Assembly: GCA_004380135.1 (NCBI GenBank)
Contig: QXCR01000126.1
Span: 1-64,000 of the forward strand
DNA: 64,000 nucleotides
Reading direction: 5' to 3'
DNA from: Stemphylium vesicarium
Taxonomy: Eukaryota; Ascomycota; Dothideomycetes; Pleosporales; Pleosporaceae
A program made the translations under genes and the position numbers. Positions 32,491 to 43,699 of this stretch are shown here, piece by piece. The notes beneath the pieces were generated by a model. That model saw only the letters and a list, made by a program, of their open reading frames with translations, did no database searches and had not been told where the DNA came from. Positions within the stretch are counted from its first letter, which is position 1. Each line of letters begins with the position of its first letter.

Positions 32491-33381
32491 ATGACGATCG
32501 TCAAGTCTCGCGGGACCGCCAACAAGGCAAAGAAACGTCAGCCAATTCTGTAAGTACTTTGGGGGACTGGGACTGTTGCAGATTCTAACATGTTTAGATT
32601 CGGCAGCAAACTACTACAGCTCCACGTGGGCCCACGCCAAAAGCCTTTCTCCGTACACGAGGATATACTCTGCATGCGATCTACCTACTTCAAAGATCGC
32701 TTCCAAAAGGAATGCAAGGTCATCGAGGGCGAGTGTGTCATTTGTCACGGAGATCTCGACACCTTGAAAAAACCTCTCACCTACTGCAAAGAATGCGGCA
32801 ACAACTTGCATGAGCACTGTAAGGAGAGATGATCTCGCACGAATAACACTTGCCCCACGTGTCGCACCGATTGGGATGAGACCCCTCTTATTCGCAGCGC
32901 CAACCTGGATGAAGTCAAGGCGGATGGATATCATGTCTACGCACAATGGCTCTACGGACGCAATATCCTGACCTTCGCAGCGGATAAGGAGGAAGTCTGA
33001 CTCCGGATCACCAGGCTCGTCAGATCACATGCTGTAGGAAAAATCTCCAATGACATGGAGTTTGTGCAGGTTGTACGAAAAGGGATTGTCAAGTGCTCGC
33101 AAGAGATCGGCTATGTTCCCACTGCGGCTACCCAAAAAGCTTACGAAATCACGGAAGGCCCATGTGCTCTTAGGAAATTATTCATTGACCTGTACCTCTT
33201 CGGGACATACAAATGTCACATTCTTTTCCTTGACAATAAGCAAGTGCTCGCCGATCTCATCACGTCTTTGTTGGAAAAAGTTAAGTATAGAGATAGCGGA
33301 GATGTCTGGAAAGCCATGGTTCGAGCAGGACACCCGAATCAGGATGATTCTAGCGCTGATCAGAACGATGATGGCGAGTGA
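32491..33381 (+). pseudogene. BTB protein with internal RING-like finger, two in-frame stops
   Basis: A single reading frame from about 32598 to 33381 reads as a fungal BTB/POZ protein interrupted by TGA at 32830-32832 and 32998-33000. A short first exon (ATG at about 32491 to 32549, intron 32550-32597) is likely; the ATG at 32590 is an alternative. BTB sequence starts FGSKLLQLHVGPRQKPFSVH and EDILCMRSTYFKDRFQKE. It is then interrupted by a RING-like finger: Cys codons at 32734, 32743, 32785 and 32794, His at 32809 and 32815, Cys at 32818, 32851 and 32860. The BTB domain resumes with LDEVKADGYHVYAQWLYGRN. The first TGA lies where related fingers usually carry Trp (one transition from TGG). 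A BACK-like region follows (ALRKLFIDLYLF). Read literally, the product stops inside the finger. Confidence 0.72.
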
Positions 33382-34164
33382 AAAATGTGTTTATTAGCGG
33401 TGTATGCAGATTGGCACATGGAACAGACATGAGGGCTCTTTTCTTCTGCATATGGAACGGCTTCTGGATCGTAGTCTCGAACAGACGCAAGACAACCATC
33501 ATTGCGGAACATCAGCTCGACATGCGCAAACAAGCGCTTCCGTCGGTGCACATAAAAGTCTCAATCCAGTTTACCCTGAATCAATCCTGTCAGCAACGTG
33601 CATACATACCAACGTGATCACTAATCTTCCTTCGCAAGCAGCCCTCAAAAAGAGCGAAACCGCCACTCCTCCACGAAAACATGCAGGAAGCCCAGCACTT
33701 TAATGCGAAACGAAGTTCCCGCGAAGTATCTCGCATCTTTGCTCTGAATTCGCATCCATGACCCAAAACAGTCTAGTCATAACCTTAGCCGACAAAGGCC
33801 CTCGTTCCTTGCACGCATCTAACCTTTCCGGGCAATGTAAACTTCATCAACCTCACTCCACCTGCGTACCCCCACCAATCACAACAAAAGATGCAAATTC
33901 TACACGAAACCCGTGGACTCCGGGACGGATTTGGCGAGACAATCTCGCCGTTACGCACGTTTGGTTTACCGACAGTGGAGATCAGGCACCCACGTTGCTT
34001 CCCTGCGTTTTTGACAACGTGCATGGTGCATTCGGCATGTTCCGGATGAAGAGCTGGGCGTCAGCCATGTATATGTAGCTGTGGTACATGCGGGACTAGG
34101 CGGAGTTGTCACTTTGTGCTCTTCACTTTGTTGGAAAGTTTGATTAGGATACGTCGCTTCCACG
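33382..34164. other. Intergenic region without a recognised gene
   Basis: 783 bp between the broken BTB gene and the desaturase. Only short overlapping ORFs. The right end is the desaturase promoter. Confidence 0.5.
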
Positions 34165-35588
34165 ATGGTTGCCTCCGCCTCGCCAGCTGTAGCTGTGCCG
34201 CCCACAACGAAACAACCGCACATATCCACCCAGCCTACCACGCTCAGGAATTGGTATAAAAAGATTAATTGGTTGAACACGACTCTTGTCGTTCTCGTCC
34301 CAGCCTACGGCCTCTATCTTTCGCGGTCTACCCCTCTTACCCGCCCGACTTTGCTATGGAGCATCCTCTACTACTTCATGACCGCTTTCGGTATCACCGG
34401 TGGGTACCACAGGCTATGGAGCCACCGCTGCTACTCCGCACGTCTCCCAGTACGCCTGTTTCTCGCATTCACCGGAGCCGGCGCCATCCAAGGAAGCATA
34501 CGCTGGTGGAGCGCGAATCACCGGGCTCACCATCGATGGACAGACACGATGAAAGATCCGTACTCTGTAATGCGCGGCCTCTTATTCTCGCACATTGGAT
34601 GGATGGTACTGAACAACGACCCGAAAGTGAAGGGCCGCACCGACATTTCTGATCTGGATAATGATGCTATTGTGGTTTTCCAACATAAGCACTACGGCAA
34701 GATGCTTCTTTTCGCCGCCTGGATCTTCCCTGCTCTGGTCGCTGGCTTGGGATGGGGCGACTGGTGGGGAGGCTTTGTGTACGCAGGCATCATACGAGCT
34801 TGCTTCGTTCAGCAGGCTACTTTCTGTGTGAATTCGTTGGCGCACTGGATTGGAGAGCAGCCGTTTGATGATCGGAGGAGTCCGAGAGATCATGTGCTTA
34901 CCGCGCTTGTCACCATGGGCGAAGGATATCACAACTTTCATCATGAGTTTCCCAGTGATTACCGTACGTTGTAACCACATATGGGATGCTCGGTTGATAT
35001 ACTAACGAGGAAACAGGCAACGCAATCATCTGGTACCAATACGACCCCACAAAGTGGCTCATCTGGGGCATGTCGAGAATACCCTTCTTCCCTCTAACCC
35101 ACGACCTGAAAACCTTCCGCTCCAACGAAATCGAAAAAGGCCGTCTCCAACAACAGCAAAAAGCCCTAGACAAGAAGCGTTCTACACTAGATTGGGGTGC
35201 TCCACTATCCCAGCTACCCGTTATATCCTGGGAGGATTTCCAAACACAAGCCTCAGTCGGTGGTGCAGCTTTGGTAGCAATCGCAGGTGTCATCCACGAC
35301 GTATCGCCTTTCATCGCCGACCACCCTGGTGGCAAAACGCTAATCAAGTCTGTCGTGGGCAAAGATGGGACAGCAGTCTTCAATGGCGGCGTGTATGAGC
35401 ATTCGAATGCTGCGCATAATCTTCTGTCAACTATGAGAGTGGGTATCTTGCGTGGTGGCCAAGAAGTCGAGGTTTGGAAGACCGGGGCTGAGAGGGTGAC
35501 CAAGGATGCGAAGGGCCTTCCTGTGGTTAGGGCTGGTGATCAGATTACGAGGGTAGCTGCACCGGCTGCGGCTGCTGTTGCTGCATAG
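34165..35588 (+). CDS. OLE1: Stearoyl-CoA (delta-9) desaturase with C-terminal cytochrome b5
   Basis: ER membrane acyl-CoA delta-9 desaturase that makes oleate and palmitoleate. Exons 34165-34963 and 35017-35588 give 456 residues. The three di-iron histidine boxes are present: HRLWSH near residue 85, HRAHH near 122 and HNFHHEF near 259. Four hydrophobic segments surround them. The C-terminal third is a fused cytochrome b5 domain with the haem-ligand motif HPGG (FIADHPGGKTLIKSVVGKDG) and the second ligand in the YEHSNAAHNLL region. This fusion is standard for fungal Ole1. The 53-nt intron splits the codon just after the third histidine box and has a CTAAC branch site. Confidence 0.96.
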
Positions 35589-36074
35589 GGAGATCTTGAC
35601 AGCCTGAGGACTTTGTGGGGAAGAGTGTGAGAAGATTTAGAAGAGCTCTCAATATGATGTTGTCAGCCATCACACGTCCTATGAACTTCGTCTCTTTACG
35701 TGAACCCGCAAAGGCAATCCAAGTCGATACACATTGAAGTTCAGTTTAGCCGTTCTCATTCTCATTCCCTTTGTGAACAACAAGTCAAGATGAGAGTTTG
35801 GCAGCAACATGGTATCATTCGAGTACTTTCTAAAAACACACAAGCCCACAAAGAAGGCGAACAGGCCAGCACGCGCTATACATGCTCCAACACCACAACC
35901 AAGCATCTCATACTGTGACAAAAGAAAAGAAGTAAAAGAAGGGAAGCTTGAAGGAAAGACAGAAAAACAGGGTATATAACCAAAGTATACAGATTTGCAT
36001 ACATGTTCCATTTCAACTCGCACCAACAGTATCCGTAACTTTCTCTGTCAACCGAAAACGCTCGAAGACTCATA
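35589..36074. other. Convergent intergenic region
   Basis: 486 bp between the ends of the desaturase and the MAPKKK. No feature beyond presumed 3' UTRs. Confidence 0.5.
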
Positions 36075-39000
36075 CTACTGGAAAGCGCCCCTAATCTTGG
36101 CATAAAGCTCCGTATCCAAGAAATTGTAATTAGGATCAGAGAAGCAGAACGGCGCTCTCAGCAATGTCTCAGCCGTAGGACGTTCCATGGGATCGATAGT
36201 AAAGCAATCGTACATGAAGCTCAGGCCCTCGACACCAATGACGCGGCTGACGTCTTCAGGGATAGGAGGCGCCTGGTTCAAGCTACCGAGCTTGTAGATG
36301 GCGCCGATGGCTTCTTCCTTTGACCAGGGCCGCTTACCGGCAAACATTTCCAGGACAACGCAGCCGAGGGACCAGATGTCTACTTTGGCAGAGTAGCCTT
36401 GGCCTTGGGAGCGGATGACTTCGGGAGCCATCCAGAAGACGGAGCCTTGCATGCTGTTTGTCACATCGTTGCCGTAGATGTTGTCTGTTTTCTTGGAGAT
36501 GCCAAAGTCAGAGATCTTGCATGTGCCGTCTAGGTCGAGGAGGATGTTGTCCGCTTTTAGGTCACGATGCAGGATGCCTTCGCGGTGGAGGTAGGATAGG
36601 CCGAGGAGTGTTTGGCGCGTGAGGGAGGAGACGACGCTCTCTTCGAATTTTCCATGTTTGCGAATGCAGGATCCTACTGAACCACCGGAAATATACTCTA
36701 GGAAGATGGAGATGCTGTATTCCTTGCGTTCGCATCCGAGATATTGCACGATGTTGGGATGGTCCAGATGCTGCATGGTGTCGATTTCCTGGTCCAGACT
36801 CTTGACGAGTTCCTTGATCTTATCCTTGTCGGAACCGGCAGCTTTGGCGTTGACTTCGACTTGTTTGACAGCGATAAGCTCACCAGTGGTAATGTTCATA
36901 CCGAGGTAAACGCGACCGAATGTACCTTTACCAATAAGCTGACCCTTCATCCACTTGAACGTGGGCTGACGGGATGGGACGCTAGGCAGATGATCCTGGG
37001 GTATTGTCTCCATGACCAGACGTGACCCGCGTTGTGGTCGAACTTGTTCAGTCCTAGCGTTGAACATCTTTGTGGATTTCCTCCTAACAATGTCACCGCC
37101 GTTGCGTAATGTAGCAACACGTGACGGCCCCGGTCCTACCGGTGGCTGGCCTGGCAGAGGCCTGTTCTCGACAGGCTGGTACTGCGATTTGACCACCTCA
37201 CGGATCGATTTGGTACGCCCCAGGCCGACGCCCGACTTCCGCATGTTGCGTTGTGCTATTGACTGCAGGCCAGCACCACCCCGGGTGAGGGGCTGGTTGA
37301 AGGGGGCAGGTTCAACCGGCGGCACGGGCCTAATCTCAGGCACCGGCTCTGCAGGCGCATCCGCGTCCTCTTCTTCAAGCATTGGCTGATCGAGGTTGAC
37401 GTTGGGAAAGAGCTCGTCAAGGTGGTCTACGAGGGCTTCGGCCGGGGGACGGTTGGCCCAAACATCGCTTGCAAATGACTCGCGGCGTGAGAACTTGTTC
37501 GTATCGTCTGGAGAGTCGGTCCACGTTGCTGATGCAGCTGATTCAGGATGCCAATCGCTTGGTTGAGAATCGTGGTCACCAGCTGCGCTGTGTTCGGCGG
37601 CAGATTTCTCTGTAACCTGGGCTAGTGAATTCTTTGATCGCTGTGTCTTGAGCGTGAGATTTGGCCTTTGACTACGGGAATTGGTCCGCGCTAGGGGTGT
37701 GCTCTTCGCCGGTGTGGGAGGGCCAGCTCGTCCTGCGAGCGGTGCCTGGAACAGACCATCATCAGAATCGTCATCATCAGAATCCATTGGGTCCAGGTTA
37801 GGAGATTTGGTGATGAAGGAGACCCTGGCTTCCTCGAAATCGTGGGTTGGGCCATATACTGATGCTCTTGATGGCTCTCTACTAAGTGTAGAGTCGGGAA
37901 CTGGAGCTGTGTGAGGGCTTCGGCCTGGCGACCGGGAGCGCTCATCTCTTGGCCTAGAGGCGGTGAGATCCGGCATAGAGAGCGAAAGGTCAGGCCGCTC
38001 GAATAACGCGTCTTCTCCGAAAGCTTCTTCATAGTCAGGTATTCTGAACGGGATATTGCCCTTACTCATGGTAAATTCGCCGGGGCTGCGAGGTGACCCA
38101 CCTGGACTGTTCCTTCCAGAAGCGGACCTAGCCGCAAACCCGTTCTCTTGCAGTATTTGTTGCGAAGGCCGAAGACCTTCTTGTAAGCCATCGTCTTTCG
38201 ATGAACCATGTGCACCTTTGTGAGGGGCTCTGTTCGCTGCTCCAATACCTGCTCCGAGGTTGCCAGCTCCAACTATCGCAGCAGCAATTCCACCGAGCCC
38301 GCTTGCACCCTGGGGTATCGCTTTGCGCTTCTCGGACTGTGACTCTGCTGAAAGGCGTTTCGATTGGCCATCGTCACTCTCAGGCCACGAGCCCCGATTC
38401 TTGCTCCTTGATAATGAATTAGCTTTCAGAAGTGTACTGGTATCAGCTGGTACGGGCGGTGGCTCTCTTAGGGGAACAAGTTGCTTGGTCTTGCGCTGTT
38501 GATCATCAAAAGGCTTCTTCAGGTCCTCGTATGGCGAAGCGCGAGGCTCGTCAAAGTCAATAACGCGGGCACCTCGGTAACCAAGGCCGTCATAACCAAT
38601 GCCGTCACTGACTGCAGAATTGGGATCAGGACTATGGCCATTGATTCTTGGAAATCGGCTCTTGAGATATTCTTCTTGTTTGCGCTTCATCTCTCTTCGA
38701 TGCTCTTCCGCAGCTGCTTCCAGTAGCTTCGCGCGTTCCTCCTCGGCCAAGTCGCCACGCGGCTCCCAAGATAGTTCCGGTGGTCTGTTAGCACTGCGTG
38801 GGTTCTCAGCCGCATCGCTGGGCGTGAGTTCGTTCTTCTCCGATATCTTTCGTAGAGCCGCGCTCTGTCCTACAACTAGTGTAGATTCGCCAGACTTTCC
38901 ACCAGGGGAGTCCAGCTGAGTGTCTGTGTTTAGACGGGAGTAGGCATCGTCGTCGATGGATCTGGCAGACGCTTGAGGAAGCGAGACACCCAGTCCGGCG

Positions 39001-41495
39001 GATGGTTGGACCGCTCCTTCTTGAGGGATCTTGACGAAGATCTTTAGTTCACCATGTTTGTTCCCATATTGCGACCGAGCTTTCAACAATTTGGAATCAG
39101 ACAGCGGACGATCATGTTCGTATTGCCCAGGGACTGTGAGGTGCAGCTCGACGCCTGGTATCTGACTCAACCCTTGGCTTAGCTCCTCACAACAGACGGC
39201 TCGTAAAGAGGCCGCTGAGTCCACGTTTGTGATGTCAATGAGACGATAGTTCCAGCCGTCTGGGGTGACCAAGGCAAACTTTCGATCTTCCCTGGCAGGG
39301 GCGCGACCGCGGCATGCAGCACGATTCTCGGGATCAGTCTGAGCTGACCGTCTGGACGGAGGTCGCTCGTTCAGAGAAGTTTCACTAGAGTTCATAGCAG
39401 ACTTTCCAAATAGAGATCCGCTGGGGTGAGTTCGATGGCTTGCCGGACTGGTCGGCGAATCTAGACTAGTATCATCTGGAGATGGATGGTTTTCCTTCTT
39501 CCGTCCCCCCATGATTTTCTTGAAGAAGCCTTTCTCATGATCCTTGGCGCTAGTAGGAACTTCACCCGTCTCGTATCTTGCCAGGCCTGTGTTGGGCCGC
39601 GAGCCTTCGTATCCATTCTTCCGGTTTTCGTTGCGACTTTCAGACCGAGGTTCAAACGATCTACCAGAGGGCGGTCCGGAGCCAGTGTTGGCAAAGGTTG
39701 AGTTGATGGACTCAGTGCTGTTGACCCGATTGTGCGGTGAGTAGTAGCGAGACCCTTGGTTGTTCAAGCCTGCACTGAGCTGTCCGCCATTGGTGGCAAG
39801 GCGGGCGGACGGTAGAGCTGGGCTGTGCTGTGGGCTGGCTTGCCGGTAGTTGGTAGCGCCGAGTGATGATGGTGCGAACTCAGAAGACGTGTTTGGGCTA
39901 TGACGTATGGGCTTTTGATCAAGGCCTTGCAAAACCTCTCTGGAATAGGGGCTGCGTGCGGGTCCTTCTGAAAAGTCGGGTGTCGGTCCAAGGCCGGGGA
40001 CAGTGAAGTTGCGTTGCTGTGTAGAGATTCTCCGGGGCGGGTTCGCGGCACTAGGTGAAGGCAGAATCATTTGACGCCCCGGGCTCTCTTCGCCATTGCC
40101 GGCCGTCGTTGGCGTTGATCCAAAGTCCATGCCCCGGGAGCCAATGTAGGGAGAGTTCTCAACGGTGCCTTCGGTTCCTGCACTAGTCATGCCAGTTTCA
40201 GACCGTTGGGGCGGAGGCCGAGGGTTGCTCACGGCTCCAGTTTCCACGATAGAACGAACGAGCCTACGAAGTTTGCGGCCTTCGTCCCGCTCTCTGTTCT
40301 GGTCCCAGCCAGTGCCACTTGCAGTGCACTGTTTGGCTAGCTGCGGAAAGATAACCTGATGCATCATGGCGACATTTCCTTTGCTTCCATGGCCGCGGCC
40401 AATGTCCAAGAATTTTGAGCCCTCCAATCCCAGTGTCCGAAATGTCTCCTGCCAGTCTCGTGAGAAATTGTTGCTTGCCAACCACTGCTGCACGCGCTCT
40501 GCGGGCCATTGCATGGAAGCATCATGTGGGGATATCGGGGTTGTGCCGTTGCTGTCCGGTCGGTGGAAGACGCTGCCGTGATTTTGGACCATGGGGTTCT
40601 GCAGGGTCGCTGTTGGCGGGCCTGGCGAGTCGTACACCTGGGCCCTCTCGGTGGGTATGTTGAGATTGTTTCGGCCGCTCGGGGTCTGAGGAACGTTGTA
40701 GCCGTTGTTGGAGCCATACTGCACGCTCTGCACGCTTTCCAGAAGGCTGCTGGTGAAACCCTGCGCGGGGCCATCGGTGTTGGCAGAGTAGTTGTCGTCT
40801 CTGTAGTAGGGCTCCGGATAGCCTCTTGATGTGTGCAGCGGGGGTATTCCGACGCCAGGTCCGAATGACTCGCCGCCAGGAATATATGTGGCCGAGGTCA
40901 GAGGAGGCTCGCGATCGTGAGGAATCTGCTGAGGCGGAGGCCCAGGCGGGGGTGGAATGTTGTGAGGGTAGTTGCGATATTGGCCTGGGTCATAGCCCTG
41001 TGATTGGTACTGGGGTCTTGGAGGGCCCCAGTTGTTCGTGTGCGGGGGCGGCGGGATGGGTATGCCACCGAGATTGTTGTAGCCGGTAGGTCGAGGAGGG
41101 GGCGGGGGGAGGGCAATGTGGCCGGCGGGCGTGCTCGAGGGCTGCGGCGGCGGCGGGGGGATGTACTGATGCATGGCTGGACCCTGGAGTTGCGGGTGGT
41201 GCCGTGGAGCGATGAGCGGATCAGCAACGGTATGCGCCCTCGCACGCGGGCTCGAGGGAGCAGCGCTTGCTCGCCCCGGCGACAGCGACGGGTATGGTGA
41301 GCCGAGGTTGCTCAGTCCCAATGGCGTGAAGGACGATGGCGGCGAGTTGATGCTGGGAATCTCGGGCGGCAAAAGGCCACCGCCGTTGGGGTTGCGGTGG
41401 GAGCGAGGCGTCGACGGCGGAGGCCCACGACGGGCTGAAGGGTCGGACGTGTTGGAGAGGTTGGACTCGGAGCGCTGGCGAGACTCTCTGGTCAT
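36075..41495 (-). CDS. BCK1: MAP kinase kinase kinase of the cell-wall integrity pathway (Bck1-like)
   Basis: Large Ser/Thr kinase of the Bck1/Mkh1 type, which acts below protein kinase C and above the Mkk-Mpk1 module in cell-wall stress signalling. One uninterrupted reading frame of 1806 codons. The first 300 residues are Pro/Ser/Gly-rich and disordered. A SAM-like domain occupies about 325-405 (MQWPAERVQQWLASNNFSRD). A ubiquitin-like or Ras-association-like segment lies near 735-822 (FALVTPDGWNYRLIDITNVD). The kinase domain fills the last 295 residues: glycine loop GKGTFGRVYLG, lysine in AVKQVEV, catalytic HRDLKADN, DFGISK, MAPEV. Bck1 orthologues are commonly this long with the kinase at the C-terminus. 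No intron is needed. Confidence 0.93.
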   Translation of the reverse strand: MTRESRQRSESNLSNTSDPSARRGPPPSTPRSHRNPNGGGLLPPEIPSINSPPSSFTPLGLSNLGSPYPSLSPGRASAAPSSPRARAHTVADPLIAPRHHPQLQGPAMHQYIPPPPPQPSSTPAGHIALPPPPPRPTGYNNLGGIPIPPPPHTNNWGPPRPQYQSQGYDPGQYRNYPHNIPPPPGPPPQQIPHDREPPLTSATYIPGGESFGPGVGIPPLHTSRGYPEPYYRDDNYSANTDGPAQGFTSSLLESVQSVQYGSNNGYNVPQTPSGRNNLNIPTERAQVYDSPGPPTATLQNPMVQNHGSVFHRPDSNGTTPISPHDASMQWPAERVQQWLASNNFSRDWQETFRTLGLEGSKFLDIGRGHGSKGNVAMMHQVIFPQLAKQCTASGTGWDQNRERDEGRKLRRLVRSIVETGAVSNPRPPPQRSETGMTSAGTEGTVENSPYIGSRGMDFGSTPTTAGNGEESPGRQMILPSPSAANPPRRISTQQRNFTVPGLGPTPDFSEGPARSPYSREVLQGLDQKPIRHSPNTSSEFAPSSLGATNYRQASPQHSPALPSARLATNGGQLSAGLNNQGSRYYSPHNRVNSTESINSTFANTGSGPPSGRSFEPRSESRNENRKNGYEGSRPNTGLARYETGEVPTSAKDHEKGFFKKIMGGRKKENHPSPDDTSLDSPTSPASHRTHPSGSLFGKSAMNSSETSLNERPPSRRSAQTDPENRAACRGRAPAREDRKFALVTPDGWNYRLIDITNVDSAASLRAVCCEELSQGLSQIPGVELHLTVPGQYEHDRPLSDSKLLKARSQYGNKHGELKIFVKIPQEGAVQPSAGLGVSLPQASARSIDDDAYSRLNTDTQLDSPGGKSGESTLVVGQSAALRKISEKNELTPSDAAENPRSANRPPELSWEPRGDLAEEERAKLLEAAAEEHRREMKRKQEEYLKSRFPRINGHSPDPNSAVSDGIGYDGLGYRGARVIDFDEPRASPYEDLKKPFDDQQRKTKQLVPLREPPPVPADTSTLLKANSLSRSKNRGSWPESDDGQSKRLSAESQSEKRKAIPQGASGLGGIAAAIVGAGNLGAGIGAANRAPHKGAHGSSKDDGLQEGLRPSQQILQENGFAARSASGRNSPGGSPRSPGEFTMSKGNIPFRIPDYEEAFGEDALFERPDLSLSMPDLTASRPRDERSRSPGRSPHTAPVPDSTLSREPSRASVYGPTHDFEEARVSFITKSPNLDPMDSDDDDSDDGLFQAPLAGRAGPPTPAKSTPLARTNSRSQRPNLTLKTQRSKNSLAQVTEKSAAEHSAAGDHDSQPSDWHPESAASATWTDSPDDTNKFSRRESFASDVWANRPPAEALVDHLDELFPNVNLDQPMLEEEDADAPAEPVPEIRPVPPVEPAPFNQPLTRGGAGLQSIAQRNMRKSGVGLGRTKSIREVVKSQYQPVENRPLPGQPPVGPGPSRVATLRNGGDIVRRKSTKMFNARTEQVRPQRGSRLVMETIPQDHLPSVPSRQPTFKWMKGQLIGKGTFGRVYLGMNITTGELIAVKQVEVNAKAAGSDKDKIKELVKSLDQEIDTMQHLDHPNIVQYLGCERKEYSISIFLEYISGGSVGSCIRKHGKFEESVVSSLTRQTLLGLSYLHREGILHRDLKADNILLDLDGTCKISDFGISKKTDNIYGNDVTNSMQGSVFWMAPEVIRSQGQGYSAKVDIWSLGCVVLEMFAGKRPWSKEEAIGAIYKLGSLNQAPPIPEDVSRVIGVEGLSFMYDCFTIDPMERPTAETLLRAPFCFSDPNYNFLDTELYAKIRGAFQ

Positions 41496-42702
41496 AACTT
41501 GGCGGCGGCAAAGGGCGGTCGAGGGTCCTCGGATGGGTCAGAGGAGGGCGCTGTCACATCATGACATGGCGCTGCAGCTGTAACGTCGTCCAAAGGCTTG
41601 GGCTGCCGGGTCCAGGACGTGGAGTCGTCACGCTCCTTTGTCGGTACCTTTTCTCACGTATGCTGTCGATCTAAGACGCGGGAGTGGGTCCGCCGCTACT
41701 AGTCGACAACTGCAATACCATGTACGAATCGCGGAGCCGTTGGGACGAACGAAGGATGAACGATTGCGCAGTGGTAGTTCCCAGGGCCGTCGTCGTCGGC
41801 GGAGGTCAGAAGCGCGGGCGCATGCGCTTGCGTGGGCGTGGGCGTGGGCGTGGGCGCTTCGAGGTATACCTCCTAGGTATACTAAGCCGTCGTCGCAACA
41901 AAGATGGGGGACGGCAGCACTGGCGGCTGCAGGTACGCGGCTGGCTGCACTGCGCTGCACTCCGAGGATTTGCGACAACGAAAAAGGGCACGTCGTAGCG
42001 GAGGACGAGGGGCTGCGAGGGGATGCGCCGGCGTCCAGAGCTGCCTGGGAGCCCAGCAGTGCCCAGGTGCGTGGTGAGAGCACGGCGCCGGGGCGTGGGC
42101 ATGGGCATGGGCATGTCGGATCATGATTTGCTGCGACCCGCGCAGCCGGGCGCTGCATCATCGGGCTGTCAACTCTCGCCAGCTCAATGCGCAGGGGTCG
42201 CAATTACGTAGCCACCGTAGAGCTCCCGCAAGCCCGCCCTCGCCCGTGTTTCAACTTCCACGGGCACGTGGCGGTGCGACGCCTCACCCACCACAGAGAC
42301 GACATGCAGAAAAATGTTCTAGAAGCAACATTGTCCAGATGGGTGCTCTATTACGAGCCCGTCCGGGTGCTAGCCCCTCCCGTTAGTCAGGTACTGCACG
42401 GAGAATACCATCGGCGCGCCCGTACTACGTTCCAGCGACCACTTTTACTCGTATTAATGCACCTTAATTTCAATTCTCAGCTGCCTCGAGAAATTCGCGA
42501 TCCTTGGCATAGGGTACGCTGTATACCGCTTCGTGTTACACCGTCCTCGGCGGAGAGCGTTCCGGTGGGGCAAGTGGGCTTGGGCCCGTTCCTAGACTGT
42601 GGGACGCAAAACGAACCACCACTGAGTCGACGGCCACCTTGGAGGGCTCGGCGTCGTGACCTGTAGATTCCAACATTGGGCTGTTGAGCGGAAGAGCTCA
42701 AC
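41496..42702. other. GC-rich intergenic region with hexanucleotide repeats
   Basis: 1.2 kb upstream of the MAPKKK. It contains (GGGCGT)4-5 near 41831-41856 and a (GGGCAT)3 tract near 42095-42115, giving Trp-Ala or Gly-Met repeat peptides in spurious ORFs of up to 191 codons. No gene is supported. Confidence 0.6.
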
Positions 42703-43699
42703 ATGGCAGTATACCGAAGACTAATATCTGCTACAACCACGTTGCGAACCAGACATATCCGCTATCAACATGGAGCATCGTCTTGTCCACCGGTAACTCC
42801 ACAGTGTATGCCAACACATTCCGAAAAACACCTGCATGGACGCAATATCTTCAGTACCACGACCTCGCCCCGCATTCATGTCTTGGGATTGGGAAGCATC
42901 CGCACATTCGCAGCACACTCACTATCGGAGATGCCGGATGGGCCAACCCTAGCCCTATTACTCCATCGGGCCTCGCTTGGGAGAGAATACGTTCAAAACG
43001 GTATGAAATCAGTACTGGAGACTCATGATGGAAAACAGTGACTCAAACGGGTCATGATTTTGAAGCACCGTACAATTCCAATTGGTATCATCTGGACCCT
43101 ATGCCGTTGGAGTCAAACCTTACGGAGACAACCATACATGGACCGCAAACGTCGCTGCTCCCAGGCCATTGCAATCACGCCTCTCCAGGAAGTCGAACAT
43201 TTTGTTCTCACAGAACGGCGCCGGAATGATCCAAGACGCAAACACACACATTTGGCCTTCTCCGAGCTCTCGGCCAAACTACATGACCGGTGTAATTTCA
43301 CATGGCGTCACTCTGAATCAATCCTTCAATATAACTCATACAGGCCCAGCAGGAACAGCAATAGGGTCAGTTCCCAGAGACGACAATGACACGTCATGTC
43401 CACCTCCGCCTCTGCTAAGTCTTCTTCCTCTTGCTTCACGCCTCAGCTGCCAAGCCCACCCCTGGCTAGCCATACTCCAAATTTAACTGGAGAAGCTTCA
43501 GGGTGTAGATGGCGTGCACGAGCGTTTCTCTGCAAGACTTTTGGAAAGGACGGTCATGGATATCATTAAGAAAAATAGAGCGATAACAACGAGCATGGTC
43601 TGGGACATGAGGAAGCAAAGGGAGACAGAAATCATATATATCAATGGATACTGGGCGACGAGGGGACGAGAAGGTTGGTATGAAGACGCCGTTCAATGA
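42703..43699 (+). pseudogene. Ketopantoate reductase-family (ApbA/PanE-like) pseudogene
   Basis: Segments in all three plus-strand frames align in order with the 2-dehydropantoate 2-reductase family. Frame one (42703-43041) has the nucleotide-binding strand RIHVLGLGSIRTFAAHSL, with Arg where the third glycine of GxGxxG is expected, then TLALLLHR. A second frame (about 43038-43130) carries VTQTGHDFEAPYNSNWYHLD. A third (about 43130-43486) carries SNILFSQNGAGMIQDANTHI and RPNYMTGVISHGVTLNQSFN, both family hallmarks. After a stop near 43484 the C-terminal helix and TEIIYINGY motif appear at 43514-43699. At least two frameshifts, one stop and a probable internal deletion make this a pseudogene. 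Intact members reduce ketopantoate with NADPH or act on related 2-oxo acids. Confidence 0.75.

Noticed and set aside
41628..42203. ORFs with Trp-Ala or His-Ala repeats on both strands
   Set aside because: Created by GGGCGT and GGGCAT tandem repeats; no conserved sequence.
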